DNA of 64,000 nt, from contig JANRLF010000004.1 of NCBI GenBank assembly GCA_033762815.1, positions 124,001-188,000 on the forward strand, in the 5' to 3' direction. Of the stretch, positions 51,910 to 61,312 are shown piece by piece. Every line of letters begins with the position of its first letter. The first letter of the stretch is position 1. Both the position numbers and the translations under genes were made by a program. Origin of the DNA: JANRLF01 sp033762815. GTDB taxonomy: Bacteria > Bacteroidota > Bacteroidia > Chitinophagales > CAIOSU01. The notes under the pieces are model-generated. The model was not told the origin of the DNA. It worked only from the letters and a program-made list of their open reading frames with translations, and searched no databases.

Positions 51910-52734
51910 TTAATCAATCATCGCTGCCTTAACAATCTTCTTATTTTTCACATGGAGTTCGAGGTGCCTGCCGCCATTCTTCTCCATGAGCTGTATAACG
52001 AGGAACTTTTTATCCGGAATTGTAAACTTCGGCACCACAAAGGCGAACGTATTGTCTGCGTTACCTAATACTTTTGGTGTGTCATTATATACTAATACGG
52101 GTGATATTTCTATTTCCTGGGAGGCCGTGCGCTTCACTTTCTTCTGATCACGTATATAAAGACGCAATTGGTCAATATCGTAATTGATATTTGTGCTGTT
52201 TAAGATGCGTATACGCAGGCACATAACATCCTCATGAATGTAAATGCCATTCAGCCTTAAACGGATGCCGAATGTTTTATCCTTCTCCCCCCTGAGCTTC
52301 TTTTTCGATGCTACGGAAGCACGGGCAAATTCCAGCATTTCCTCCATGTTAACGCTTTCAGAAGGTATTGCTATGACCGGATCTTCATTGGTTTCATCCA
52401 TTGAAATATTTAATGCGGCCGGTTGTTCTGCGTAGTCCACCACGAATGAAGTAAGCTTTCCGTCTGCGGTAACAACGGTAAGGTTGGTTTGTTGGAAATT
52501 CTCTTTCGCTGCTTTCACCTGCAGGATATTTTCTACGCCGCTCGCTTTCTGCGCCAGCACATCACGGCTACCACGATCTACGCTGACAATGGCATAGGGA
52601 AAAATAACGTTAGTCGTTTTGGAATAGGCTATCGTTAGCGGATGCGGTTCGATAGATTGCGTTTGCGCTACGGCACTGAAGACGGTAAATAAAAGGGAAA
52701 ATCCCATTACCAGTACTGCACTGATCTGTTTCAT
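51910..52734 (-). CDS. traN: Conjugative transfer protein TraN (VirB9-like)
   Basis: 274 residues with signal peptide MKQISAVLVMGFSLLFTVFSAVAQ. The sequence PHPLTIAYSKTTNVIFPYAIVSVDRGSRDVLAQKA and GVENILQVKAAKENFQQTNLTVVTADG is the TraN signature of Bacteroidetes conjugation systems, a VirB9-like outer-membrane channel component. Located right behind TraM, as in CTnDOT-type operons. Confidence 0.93.
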   Translation of the reverse strand: MKQISAVLVMGFSLLFTVFSAVAQTQSIEPHPLTIAYSKTTNVIFPYAIVSVDRGSRDVLAQKASGVENILQVKAAKENFQQTNLTVVTADGKLTSFVVDYAEQPAALNISMDETNEDPVIAIPSESVNMEEMLEFARASVASKKKLRGEKDKTFGIRLRLNGIYIHEDVMCLRIRILNSTNINYDIDQLRLYIRDQKKVKRTASQEIEISPVLVYNDTPKVLGNADNTFAFVVPKFTIPDKKFLVIQLMEKNGGRHLELHVKNKKIVKAAMID

Positions 52735-52772
52735 CTTTGGAATTTTTAAGTGATAAATATTTAAGTTGAATA

Positions 52773-54068
52773 TTAATTAGCCTGTTCGTCCTGTTTTTGC
52801 TTTTCATCTCGCAAGAGAACTCGGTATCCAGCTTTCACTGTCACCTTTACCAGCTTGACTTTTTTACTGAATAAAGTCTTCGCTGCCTCTATCCCGGCAC
52901 CTGCTGCCTGTGCCTGCCATGAAGGATCGACAGAACTCAGACCGATAGTTTGCAAGGAGCGGTCAGCCGACTCTTTTGATACATCCCTGGTAATTGCACC
53001 GGGAATATATATACCGTCGAGTCCGTCCATATCATATACCGACAATTCAACCGGGAACAACGCGTTTTTGTAACGGATACTGCTGATCTTGATATTCAAC
53101 CTTTCGCCGTTTAAAGCGGCTGTTCCAAATAGGAAGTTGTCCTTTGGAATATGTATGCCATTAATGAACACATCATTTATCAGCCGGAACTTAACCGTAG
53201 AACCGTTGACCAGTGTTTGCGTTTCATGAATAACTGCCTGTACAGCGTTTTGGAGCGTATTTATATTTTCGCCCTCATCAAGTGAGTAAAAGCCATTTGT
53301 AATACCGTTGTCCGAGGGTTGCGTTTCAAGCAGAGAGATACGATTGTCCTTTGTTTTTGTCGCTACTGCAAAGACACGACCTCTCCTGGATTCGGAAGTT
53401 TTTCTCAATTTTTCCTGCACACGGCCGGGGTGCTGCATATCCAGTATGTTCTCCAACATACCATTCAATTGTTTGAGTTCCGGATCTTGTTCCGGTGATT
53501 GATTCATCATCTGCATCATTTGCTCTAACCTTTCGATATCGGCAGAACTGACCGTGGCTCTACCTGTTCCTGTAGAGCGACTATATGGATCATAGCTATC
53601 TTCAGTACCAGGAGCAGTAATCGGCTTATTCATTTCCCTGTCCAGTTCTTCCAGCTTGCGATAAATCTTGTCTGTGTGGGAATTACTGTAAGACCCTTTT
53701 CCATACAGGGAAGTATTCATGCCGGCATCATTTTCCGAAAAATCATTCTCTTCCATCAGTTCGCCCGTGTCGGACAACATATAATTCATATAGTTAGGAT
53801 CATTCCTGACGAGTTCTTGGAACCGTGCGGAATCAAGGCTGGCTTGGTCATAATAGCTCATCTTATCCATTGCCTTATCCTCTTTCAGGTTGGCGTCGGG
53901 CAGGTTTAGATTGAATCCTTTGTTTCCTGCTTGCGCTTCCGCATCCTGCACTTTCCCGCCACCCAATGCCCAGAACATAATCGTCATAAAAGGCAAGGCG
54001 AGCAAAGGCAGCACCAGCATAAACCTGCGCTGGCGAATCATTTTTGGTGTTGTTACTTGCTGCTTCAT
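52773..54068 (-). CDS. traM: Conjugative transfer protein TraM (VirB10-like)
   Basis: 431 residues. One N-terminal membrane helix (RRFMLVLPLLALPFMTIMFWALGG, about 15-37), a long low-complexity periplasmic linker (about 40-250) and a C-terminal beta-barrel-type VirB10 domain (TLVNGSTVKFRLINDVFINGIHIPKDNFLFGTAALNGERL). Bridges inner and outer membranes of the mating-pair apparatus. The start overlaps the upstream gene by 4 bp. Confidence 0.93.
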   Translation of the reverse strand: MKQQVTTPKMIRQRRFMLVLPLLALPFMTIMFWALGGGKVQDAEAQAGNKGFNLNLPDANLKEDKAMDKMSYYDQASLDSARFQELVRNDPNYMNYMLSDTGELMEENDFSENDAGMNTSLYGKGSYSNSHTDKIYRKLEELDREMNKPITAPGTEDSYDPYSRSTGTGRATVSSADIERLEQMMQMMNQSPEQDPELKQLNGMLENILDMQHPGRVQEKLRKTSESRRGRVFAVATKTKDNRISLLETQPSDNGITNGFYSLDEGENINTLQNAVQAVIHETQTLVNGSTVKFRLINDVFINGIHIPKDNFLFGTAALNGERLNIKISSIRYKNALFPVELSVYDMDGLDGIYIPGAITRDVSKESADRSLQTIGLSSVDPSWQAQAAGAGIEAAKTLFSKKVKLVKVTVKAGYRVLLRDEKQKQDEQAN

Positions 54069-54553
54069 TTTGTTTCATTTTTTGATTGTTGATAATAGAT
54101 TTCGATAAACCGCACACTATCCATCAGGCCGGGACGACTACGGGTAATACTGTCATACATAATACTGCCGGAAGGACTTCTTGCAAGGCTGTCCATATAT
54201 ACCCTAAATTGCCTGACCCGCTCATATTCCCTTCCTGGCGGCAGTGTAGCCGTGTTATCTGCTTCGCCTGTTTCTGCAATATGCCCCGGCTTTTTTATTC
54301 GTGATATGGAAACGGTTTTACCACTTTTTCCATACAGAGCATGTATTATGAGGTAAATACTACAACCACTTCCGAGCAGAGTAAAAATCACCAGAACCAT
54401 AATCCATGTCCGACGTGAAAATGTTCCGGTATGTCTGGCCATCCTGTCTGCCCAGAGCCGTTGCAGGTACTTATATAATGCGAGTGACCCGACAGTTACA
54501 ATATGAGGCTCCGCTGCCTTTTCCTGTTTTTTACCTTTAAATAGAAGTCTCAT
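54065..54553 (-). CDS. TraL-like small inner-membrane transfer protein
   Basis: 162 residues with one transmembrane helix near the middle (SRRTWIMVLVIFTLLGSGCSIYLIIHALYG), preceded by a short cytoplasmic segment (about 48 residues) and a periplasmic tail. Its position between TraK and TraM is that of TraL; the sequence does not show a family signature I can confirm, so the name is positional. It overlaps traM by 4 bp. Confidence 0.65.
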   Translation of the reverse strand: MRLLFKGKKQEKAAEPHIVTVGSLALYKYLQRLWADRMARHTGTFSRRTWIMVLVIFTLLGSGCSIYLIIHALYGKSGKTVSISRIKKPGHIAETGEADNTATLPPGREYERVRQFRVYMDSLARSPSGSIMYDSITRSRPGLMDSVRFIEIYYQQSKNETK

Positions 54554-54563
54554 TTTTGAAATA

Positions 54564-55187
54564 TTATTGTGGCCTGTTAACGGTTTTTAAATCACTATTT
54601 TCAAGCGTGTTCCACCTTTCGATAAGAAAGCCATGCGGGTTGTTATCACTGCGTGATACATTGCGCAATGCCCCTTCGGTAATCAGGCTGCGCGTTGTGA
54701 TACTGGTCGGTCGTACGATATTTTGTGTTGCATAGCAACGGAAGCGGTAGGGATAATCATTAATATCAACCATCACACTGTCAACCAGTATAGTCTGATT
54801 GATATTACCGGAGATCAGTCCTGCGTAATAGCCGTTCTCTTTCAGGTCATCATAGATCCGCTTTGCACTCCCATCGGCGAGATAAAGCGCCTTTGTGACA
54901 TTTGCCTGTATGGCTTTATCATCCGGGTCAAGGGTAAAGAACAGTTTATGGAATGTCTTTACATGATCTCTGGCTTCTACCGGTATGTTATCCTTACGCT
55001 CTGATGCGTAAGCCTCAAGTGCTTTACCGTTTGCCAGGATATATATCCTGCCCTGCATTTTGGATACAAGACTGAAACTCTTATAGACTGCGAAACAGCA
55101 GATCAGTACACAGCCTGCTATGACCAACATTGTAAAGGTTCTTACATGCCGGAATGCGGTATCGATATTTTTCATTTTTTTGAACAT
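54564..55187 (-). CDS. traK: Conjugative transfer protein TraK (VirB8-like)
   Basis: 207 residues. N-terminal cytoplasmic segment MKNIDTAFRHVRTFTMLVIAGC leading to a membrane helix, then a periplasmic domain (ANGKALEAYASERKDNIPVEARDHVKTFHKLFFTLDPDDKAIQANVTKALYLAD) typical of TraK, the VirB8-like assembly factor. A start at 55175 (MKNID) is also possible. Confidence 0.92.
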   Translation of the reverse strand: MFKKMKNIDTAFRHVRTFTMLVIAGCVLICCFAVYKSFSLVSKMQGRIYILANGKALEAYASERKDNIPVEARDHVKTFHKLFFTLDPDDKAIQANVTKALYLADGSAKRIYDDLKENGYYAGLISGNINQTILVDSVMVDINDYPYRFRCYATQNIVRPTSITTRSLITEGALRNVSRSDNNPHGFLIERWNTLENSDLKTVNRPQ

Positions 55188-55207
55188 AGTAACTCCTTTG
55201 TAAACGG

Positions 55208-56410
55208 TTATGAATTACCTTTTAACTTATTACCCATATAATCTGAATTCTTTCCGTCACCGAAATATGGATTAGAACCGCCGCTTCCGGCCATGCCGTT
55301 CATCATACGATTGGCTGCACTGCCGAGCGCATCGGCAGCCATACCAACGCCACCTGATGCGGTATTGACTACGGTTCTGGAAGAGCTGCCGAAAAGGCTT
55401 GTTACTTTTTGACCGAGCGCTCCGCCTCCACCTGCGTGTACGATATAATTGGCAACTGACGGCACCGTAAAATATCCGACAATGCCAATAATCATAAAGA
55501 CCAGGTAAGCCATATCCGTCCGGCTGAAAAAAGTATCGCCGGTTTCTTCGATCTGGGACAGATCCATTGCCAGCATCTTTTCCTGTATCTTGCCGATAAT
55601 GCTGCCGAAAATGTTAGCAACGGGCAACCAAAGAAATATGTTGATATATCGGGCCAGCCAAACCGTTAGCGTGTGCTGAAATCCATCGAAAACGGCAATG
55701 CCGAAGACCAGCGGCCCCAATATGGCCAGTACTATTAATTGAAATGTCCGTAAAGTATCAATACACAGTGCCGCCGCTTCAAACAGCACATGAAGCACTT
55801 CACTCATCCATTCCTTTACCGAATTGCGAAAATTATAAGAGGCTTTAGACATGGCAAACTTAATATCGTTGCCCACACTCTCGAACATTCCTTCATCAGA
55901 CGGATCTTCATTAGGGTGGGTATACTTATACCATTTTTCCCTGTCGCCATGACCGCTTTCTCCTACATACATCTGCCATACATCCGACCGTTTAATAGCT
56001 TCTTCCTTTTTTTGCAACATCAGGGCAATTGCTTTGTCTGAGCCTTCTACCATAGCTGCGGTCGCGGTTACCGTAGGTTTCATGACGCCATTGATGAGTC
56101 CTAGAACCGAAGGAAATATCATCACACAAAAGCCGATGACAAAAGGTCGGAATAGAGGATAAAAATCTATTGGTTCAGCATTGGACAGATGACGCCAAAC
56201 CCGCGCTGCGATATACCACAACGCTGCGAACCCCGCTAGTCCCTGACCTACGCCAATCAACTGACTGCACAAGGGCATCATTTCATTATAGAGCTGCTCC
56301 AAAACAGCATGCATGCCTTTCATATCATCGGCTATACCCTGTGCCCTGCTCATTAAAGGCAATACCCATCCCACCACCGCCAGTATGACGGCTTTTCTAC
56401 ACTTTGCCAT
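55208..56410 (-). CDS. traJ: Conjugative transfer protein TraJ (VirB6-like)
   Basis: 400 residues, multi-helix. Signal-like N-terminus (VILAVVGWVLPLMSRAQG), then hydrophobic segments at about 60-75, 85-110, 205-255 (QLIVLAILGPLVFGIAVFDGFQHTLTVWLARYINIFLWLPVANIFGSIIG) and 300-325. The WLARYINIFLWLPVANIFGSIIG stretch is the conserved TraJ core. C-terminal Gly/Ser-rich tail. A VirB6-like channel protein in the inner membrane. Confidence 0.93.
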   Translation of the reverse strand: MAKCRKAVILAVVGWVLPLMSRAQGIADDMKGMHAVLEQLYNEMMPLCSQLIGVGQGLAGFAALWYIAARVWRHLSNAEPIDFYPLFRPFVIGFCVMIFPSVLGLINGVMKPTVTATAAMVEGSDKAIALMLQKKEEAIKRSDVWQMYVGESGHGDREKWYKYTHPNEDPSDEGMFESVGNDIKFAMSKASYNFRNSVKEWMSEVLHVLFEAAALCIDTLRTFQLIVLAILGPLVFGIAVFDGFQHTLTVWLARYINIFLWLPVANIFGSIIGKIQEKMLAMDLSQIEETGDTFFSRTDMAYLVFMIIGIVGYFTVPSVANYIVHAGGGGALGQKVTSLFGSSSRTVVNTASGGVGMAADALGSAANRMMNGMAGSGGSNPYFGDGKNSDYMGNKLKGNS

Positions 56411-56420
56411 ATTTCAATTT

Positions 56421-57065
56421 TTAGTTGCTTAATCCATATATCTTACGCACGGTCTGTGCATCGTTGCGTTCTTTTGCCCTTTGAACCGCGAGTACGGTTG
56501 TATTGTTATTAAAATGGCGCAGGAACATTAGTTTGTCCTGCATATCGGCATATATCCGGTCAATCGCCTGTAGTCGCTCATCGTCACTCATGCGTGTTTT
56601 ACCCGCCGTTACAACTACAAGCAACTCATCAAGGTTGCGCAAGCTTTGTTGAAACAGATTATCATAAACCTGTCCCAGATAGGCAACTTCGTCCGCATTG
56701 AAATTTTCATCCTTACGAAAGCGATCATAAGCATTCCTATATTCTTTAACCAACAGTAACTGGCAATTGGCGATATCTTTTACACGCCTGTAATTGCGGA
56801 CAGCTGGGCTAACTTCCAGCAAACCGTCCAGAAAGGCTTTATGTAAATTGAAATTCCCTTTCGAGATATTCTTAACGGTATTATAGCCACCCTCCAGTAT
56901 TTGGTAACCTTTCTTCATATCACTAAGTATCTGCTTGAACTGCGTAAGCTTTTCTATGTTCAAAACAAGCTGTGCTATCTCATCTGCCTGACCTGATGCC
57001 TTGTTTGCCGATAGTATTACGGACATCAGTAGCCCCGTCACTATTAATATTCTTTTCATACTCAT
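56421..57065 (-). CDS. TraI-type transfer protein, paralogue 3 (DUF4141-like)
   Basis: 214 residues with signal peptide MKRILIVTGLLMSVILSANKASGQ. The helical DEIAQLVLNIEKLTQFKQILSDMKKGYQILEGGYNTVKNISKGNFNLHKAFLDGL and the end pattern LFLRHFNNNTTVLAVQRAKERNDAQTVRKIYGL are shared with the two upstream neighbours. Probably a periplasmic structural protein analogous to VirB5. Three paralogues in a row is unusual. Confidence 0.8.
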   Translation of the reverse strand: MSMKRILIVTGLLMSVILSANKASGQADEIAQLVLNIEKLTQFKQILSDMKKGYQILEGGYNTVKNISKGNFNLHKAFLDGLLEVSPAVRNYRRVKDIANCQLLLVKEYRNAYDRFRKDENFNADEVAYLGQVYDNLFQQSLRNLDELLVVVTAGKTRMSDDERLQAIDRIYADMQDKLMFLRHFNNNTTVLAVQRAKERNDAQTVRKIYGLSN

Positions 57066-57712
57066 TCACTTTTTATGCCGTGCAGGGCACGACCTGTTTG
57101 TATATCCTTTTGTTCTTGCTTCCTTGCTGTCGCTAACACAAGTGCCTCATTGCCAAAGCTTTTTTCGAAAGTGTATTTATCCTGCATATCGAGATAAAGT
57201 CTTTCTATTCTTTCCAGGCGTTCATCATCTTTCATCTGTAGTTTGTCATCTGTAACCAGGTCTTTGAGTTCATCCAAATCCCTGTCACAATCCTCCAAAA
57301 GCCGCCTGTATACGCCTTCCATATAATCCATCTCACCATCCGTAAATGCTTTGCTCTTTCTAAGTGCGGGATAAGTCTGGTTGTATTCACGAACGATCTG
57401 TCTCTGCAAAGACACAATTGCTCTCGCCTTCGGGCTTTGCCTGATCTCCGGATGCACCGTACTCAAAGAGTTAAAAAAGTCCGTATGCAGATTGAGTTCC
57501 CCACGAGTAAATCCGCCAATAGTCGTTAGCCCTTCCTGAGCGATTTTATACCCCTTTTTTGCGTATCCGATATAAACCTGCAACGCGGCTATCTGTTGGA
57601 CAAGGTATTTTTTCTGTGTTTTCTTTTGCTGAAACCACTCTTCAAATGTTTGTGCCCGTAGCGGACTAACGATAGCATTCAATAACAATACGAATAAAAA
57701 TATCTTTCTCAT
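57062..57712 (-). CDS. TraI-type transfer protein, paralogue 2
   Basis: 216 residues; signal peptide MRKIFLFVLLLNAIVSPLRAQ. Same architecture as 56421 and 57724: long helices around KKGYKIAQEGLTTIGGFTRGELNLHTDFFNSLSTVHPEIR, central VREYNQTYPALRKSKAFTDGEMDYMEGVYRRLLEDCDRDLDEL and ending ALVLATARKQEQKDIQTGRALHG. Overlaps paralogue 3 by 4 bp. Confidence 0.8.
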   Translation of the reverse strand: MRKIFLFVLLLNAIVSPLRAQTFEEWFQQKKTQKKYLVQQIAALQVYIGYAKKGYKIAQEGLTTIGGFTRGELNLHTDFFNSLSTVHPEIRQSPKARAIVSLQRQIVREYNQTYPALRKSKAFTDGEMDYMEGVYRRLLEDCDRDLDELKDLVTDDKLQMKDDERLERIERLYLDMQDKYTFEKSFGNEALVLATARKQEQKDIQTGRALHGIKSE

Positions 57713-57723
57713 ATACTCGGCTT

Positions 57724-58410
57724 TTAAGGAAGTCCATATAATTTCTTTACAGCCTCCACATCGTTTGCGGTTTTTGCACGTTGCAAACTCAATAGCGTAT
57801 TTTGCCGGTTGAATTGTGTCAGGTCTGTATAGTTCTCATCCACGCGGTCAGCTGCTTCATTGATTAGTTCCAATCTTTTGGCATCACTCATTTTGGTCGC
57901 GAATGACCTTACTACGAAACTAATCTGGTCAATATTCTTCAGGCTTTCATCAAGAATGCCGGAATACACGTTTGCCATATAGGTGATCTCTTGCTCATTG
58001 AAATTTTTATCCTGCCGTATCAACTGCCAGGTCTTGTTATATTCATCAACCAGGCGTACCTGTTTTTGCGTGATATCCCTGATACGTTGGTATTGAGTTA
58101 TCAATGATTTCACTTTTGATAGCTCCTCATAATATTTACGATATTGCTCCTTTTGTTTCTCGGTCCAGTCCGATATCTCATCCAGTTTCATTTTGGATAA
58201 AGTATTTTCCAATGTCTTCTGTGCGTTTTGTAACCAAATAGTCTTATTCTGCAACCGTTGTATCTTCAGGTCAATAGCTTTAATGACCTTTATCACTGCT
58301 TTCTTAATGATTTCCAGTATTGCAATCGGCGTGGCGTTTGCCTGCTGTACGGGTAAGGCTGTCAGAGAGATACAGAAAACCAGCATCATGATTCTTATAA
58401 TCCGTTTCAT
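57724..58410 (-). CDS. traI: TraI-type transfer protein, paralogue 1
   Basis: 228 residues from the ATG at 58410. Signal peptide MKRIIRIMMLVFCISLTALPVQQANA; coiled-coil-like IQRLQNKTIWLQNAQKTLENTLSKMKLDEISDWTEKQKEQYRKYYEELSKVKS; ends TLLSLQRAKTANDVEAVKKLYGLP. This copy is closest to the CTnDOT TraI family, so the name is given here. Other starts up to 58473 overlap the upstream gene and are unlikely. Confidence 0.82.
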   Translation of the reverse strand: MKRIIRIMMLVFCISLTALPVQQANATPIAILEIIKKAVIKVIKAIDLKIQRLQNKTIWLQNAQKTLENTLSKMKLDEISDWTEKQKEQYRKYYEELSKVKSLITQYQRIRDITQKQVRLVDEYNKTWQLIRQDKNFNEQEITYMANVYSGILDESLKNIDQISFVVRSFATKMSDAKRLELINEAADRVDENYTDLTQFNRQNTLLSLQRAKTANDVEAVKKLYGLP

Positions 58411-58414
58411 ATCA

Positions 58415-58804
58415 CTAAAAACTTTTAATAAATAGTTCAACTGTTGTTTTTCCTTGTTCTGTAAATGTTTCAAGGTATATGGACCCTAATTCCGTATCGA
58501 AGACGCAGCATCGGCCGCCACCTACTTCCATGAGAGCACCGCCGGAATGCCAGCTGTAGGTTGACAACCATGTTTGTTCCTTTTCCGGCTCATTATGGAT
58601 GTATTCCGTCCTCGTTACCCGGTACAAGCCGCCGGCGGGTTTTATCCGGAGTATAGTTTCTATACCGGCCACTCTTATGTTATCCGATGTTCGCAAGTAA
58701 TAGCTGCCTTGTAGCATACTGAGTGCGGCATAATGCTGTCTGCAAAACCGGGAGATGACTTTTAAAGTTTCCCATAATCCGTATAACGGGCTTTTCTCTT
58801 TCAT
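58415..58804 (-). CDS. Small DUF3876-like ICE protein
   Basis: 129 residues, no signal. Pattern: LYGLWETLKVISRFCRQHYAALSMLQGSYYLRTSDNIRVAGIETILRIKPAGGLYRVTRTEYI followed by a beta-rich second half. A protein with this outline stands between TraG and TraI in several Bacteroidetes conjugative elements. Exact role unknown. Confidence 0.65.
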   Translation of the reverse strand: MKEKSPLYGLWETLKVISRFCRQHYAALSMLQGSYYLRTSDNIRVAGIETILRIKPAGGLYRVTRTEYIHNEPEKEQTWLSTYSWHSGGALMEVGGGRCCVFDTELGSIYLETFTEQGKTTVELFIKSF

Positions 58805-58807
58805 TGC

Positions 58808-61285
58808 TTATCCGTTTAATGCCTTTAGTTTCAGGTCCTCCGCCATAGCGGCTATTCCCTTTTTTATATCACCCCCAAATTTTTCCGCATACTCCATCAG
58901 CTTTACCTTTTCACTTTGCTCCGTTGTATAAGCCAGGTACTCTTCTAACGAAACCTCGGTGCGATAGACCTTGCTAACCATACCGCCCAGACTGATAAAG
59001 ACCTCCTTGTATTTTTTTGAGGGGTCATTTGCTTTATTGACGGAAAGTATCAAAGCCTTTTCCTTTTCGGTTAGTCCGAGAAGTTCCTGTATCTGGTCAA
59101 ACTTGTTTTGATATTTGCTTTGGTCCAGCAGTATCTTGCAATCGCTGTTATTGATAATTGCCTGCTTAACTACGGGTGAGGAAATGATATCTTCCACTTC
59201 TTGCGTCACTACAATAGCCTCACCAAAGAATTTACGAACTGTTTTGAACAGGTATTTGATATACTCTGCAAATCCTTCCTTCATTAGTGCTTTCCAAGCT
59301 TCTTCAATGAGAATCATCTTACGGATGCCTTTCATCTTTCGCATTTTATTGATGAAAACTTCCATGATAATTATCGTTACCACAGGGAACAGAATCGGAT
59401 GGTCCTTGATATTATCCAATTCAAATACGATAAAGCGCTCCTGGAGCAGATTCAGATTTTCAGTGGCGTTGAGCAAGTAATCAAACTCACCGCCTTCGTA
59501 ATAGGGCCGGAGAACATAGAGGAAATTATTGATATCGAAGTCCTTCTCCTTTACTTTATCGCTGGCTAGTACCGGTACATAATCGTCTCTGAGAAAATCA
59601 TAGAAACTATTGAAGCAGGGAAATACATCCGGCTTATTTCCAAGGCATGTGTAATAACCACTAATAGCATTCGACAACGCGACATATTCACTTCGCTTGA
59701 ATGTTTCATCGTCTTTCTTCCATAAGGCAAGCAATAAGGTCTTGATGCTTTCTTTTTTTTCGGTATCCAGGCTATCGCCCTCGCCAATGTAAAAAGGATT
59801 GAAGCGTATAGGATTATCCTCACTGTAAGTGAAATAGTAACCCTTTACCATATCACACAGGCCCTTATAACTGTGGCCGACGTCAACCAGTACTATATGC
59901 GTACCCTGCTCGTAATAGCTTCGAACCATGTGATTGGTGAAGAAGGATTTACCACTGCCGGAAGGGCCCAATATGAATTTGTTCCGGTTGGTGCAGATAC
60001 CCAATTTCATGGGTTCATCCGAAATATCGACATGAACAGGTTTGCCGGTCAGGCGGTCACCCATGCGGAGCCCAACCGGGCTAAGGGAGGAGCGATAGCC
60101 AGTTTCCAAATTGAGAAAACAGGTTGCCTGTTCTGCAAACGTATCAAATGTATCATTCATGGGAAAGTCCGCAGCATTACCGGGAATGCCTGCCCAAAAT
60201 ATTTGAGGAGCCCCTACTGTTTCCTGTTTTGCAGCAGCGTCCATCTGCGCCAATGCCGATGAAACCATATTCTTCAGGTTCTTCAGTTCTTCTTTATCCT
60301 CAGTCCATACCAATACGTTGAAATGTGCTTTTACGGGTAAACGTTGTTGGCTGATGGCTTCATTTAAAAAATCGTTTGTAGCATCCCTGGCTATCATATT
60401 CTCACGGCTATAGGCAGCTAGGGATTGTAAACGAAGCCGCTTACTTTCCAGCTTCTGGATCGTCTTCTGTGAGTCCTCGATAAAAATATACTGGTTGTAA
60501 ATATGATTGCAGGGTAATAGTTGACCCAGCGTGGATGCAAAGCCTATGCTGAATTTTGTTTTATCGGTAGAATAACGGTCGTAGTTGATACGACTGCCAC
60601 AGAGGGCTGGAAGGTCGGTGGCATCTCCAAGTGTATATAAATGGCAGCGACGGTCGCCGACCAACAACCCCTCGTCAAAGCTGATATCATTCATAACGAA
60701 GCTGTCCTGATTTTCGGAAAGAAAACAATACCGCTCTATTAGCCCGAGTTTGCGGGAATGGCTACGTAGTTCCTGATCCCGCATCCTGGTGAGTTTTATA
60801 AATCCACAGTCTTCCATGATGCGTTTGAATTGTCCTGTGCTATCCAAAAAGTCTTGGAGCATTTGCGGTTTCAAGGTTTCTTCCGGTACGATAGTCCTGC
60901 GTAGCAGACTCGAAAAAAGTGAGCTGGCCGGTTTCCTGCCCGCCGGCTTCTTGGTGAGCATGATGTAACAGCTATGGTCCAGAAAAGGGCGTTCGTTGAA
61001 AAAGCGTTCACTAGCCCTGCTCAGGAAACTGATGTCATCTTTTGTGAAATCAGGTTGATAGCTGCTTTCCAAAAACCAGTCCTGCTTATGAAACACTGTG
61101 AACTTAGGCAGAACCTTAAGCGCTTTTACCCAGGATTGGTGAAATGCTTCGTATTCCTGGTCAGAAAGAGTAAATATCTCCGGCAGTTCTGCACGAAAAA
61201 CTACGGTCACATCTCCCGCTTTACTAAGAATACAATCATGCTCCACGTCCATGATCGGTAATATTTCATCCAGCACTTTTTCCAT
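58808..61285 (-). CDS. traG: TraG conjugation ATPase (VirB4-like)
   Basis: 825 residues. N-terminal VirB4-like domain (about 1-400), then the P-loop GPSGSGKSFFTNH near residue 440, LVDVGHSYKGLC, and Walker B LILIEEAWKAL near residue 665, followed by VVTQEVEDII and the C-terminal half typical of Bacteroidetes TraG. It powers assembly of the mating channel. It is the only complete VirB4-type gene of the region and the main proof that this is a conjugative element. Confidence 0.96.
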   Translation of the reverse strand: MEKVLDEILPIMDVEHDCILSKAGDVTVVFRAELPEIFTLSDQEYEAFHQSWVKALKVLPKFTVFHKQDWFLESSYQPDFTKDDISFLSRASERFFNERPFLDHSCYIMLTKKPAGRKPASSLFSSLLRRTIVPEETLKPQMLQDFLDSTGQFKRIMEDCGFIKLTRMRDQELRSHSRKLGLIERYCFLSENQDSFVMNDISFDEGLLVGDRRCHLYTLGDATDLPALCGSRINYDRYSTDKTKFSIGFASTLGQLLPCNHIYNQYIFIEDSQKTIQKLESKRLRLQSLAAYSRENMIARDATNDFLNEAISQQRLPVKAHFNVLVWTEDKEELKNLKNMVSSALAQMDAAAKQETVGAPQIFWAGIPGNAADFPMNDTFDTFAEQATCFLNLETGYRSSLSPVGLRMGDRLTGKPVHVDISDEPMKLGICTNRNKFILGPSGSGKSFFTNHMVRSYYEQGTHIVLVDVGHSYKGLCDMVKGYYFTYSEDNPIRFNPFYIGEGDSLDTEKKESIKTLLLALWKKDDETFKRSEYVALSNAISGYYTCLGNKPDVFPCFNSFYDFLRDDYVPVLASDKVKEKDFDINNFLYVLRPYYEGGEFDYLLNATENLNLLQERFIVFELDNIKDHPILFPVVTIIIMEVFINKMRKMKGIRKMILIEEAWKALMKEGFAEYIKYLFKTVRKFFGEAIVVTQEVEDIISSPVVKQAIINNSDCKILLDQSKYQNKFDQIQELLGLTEKEKALILSVNKANDPSKKYKEVFISLGGMVSKVYRTEVSLEEYLAYTTEQSEKVKLMEYAEKFGGDIKKGIAAMAEDLKLKALNG

Positions 61286-61312
61286 CTCACAATTATTTTT
61301 AGCTATTCTGTA

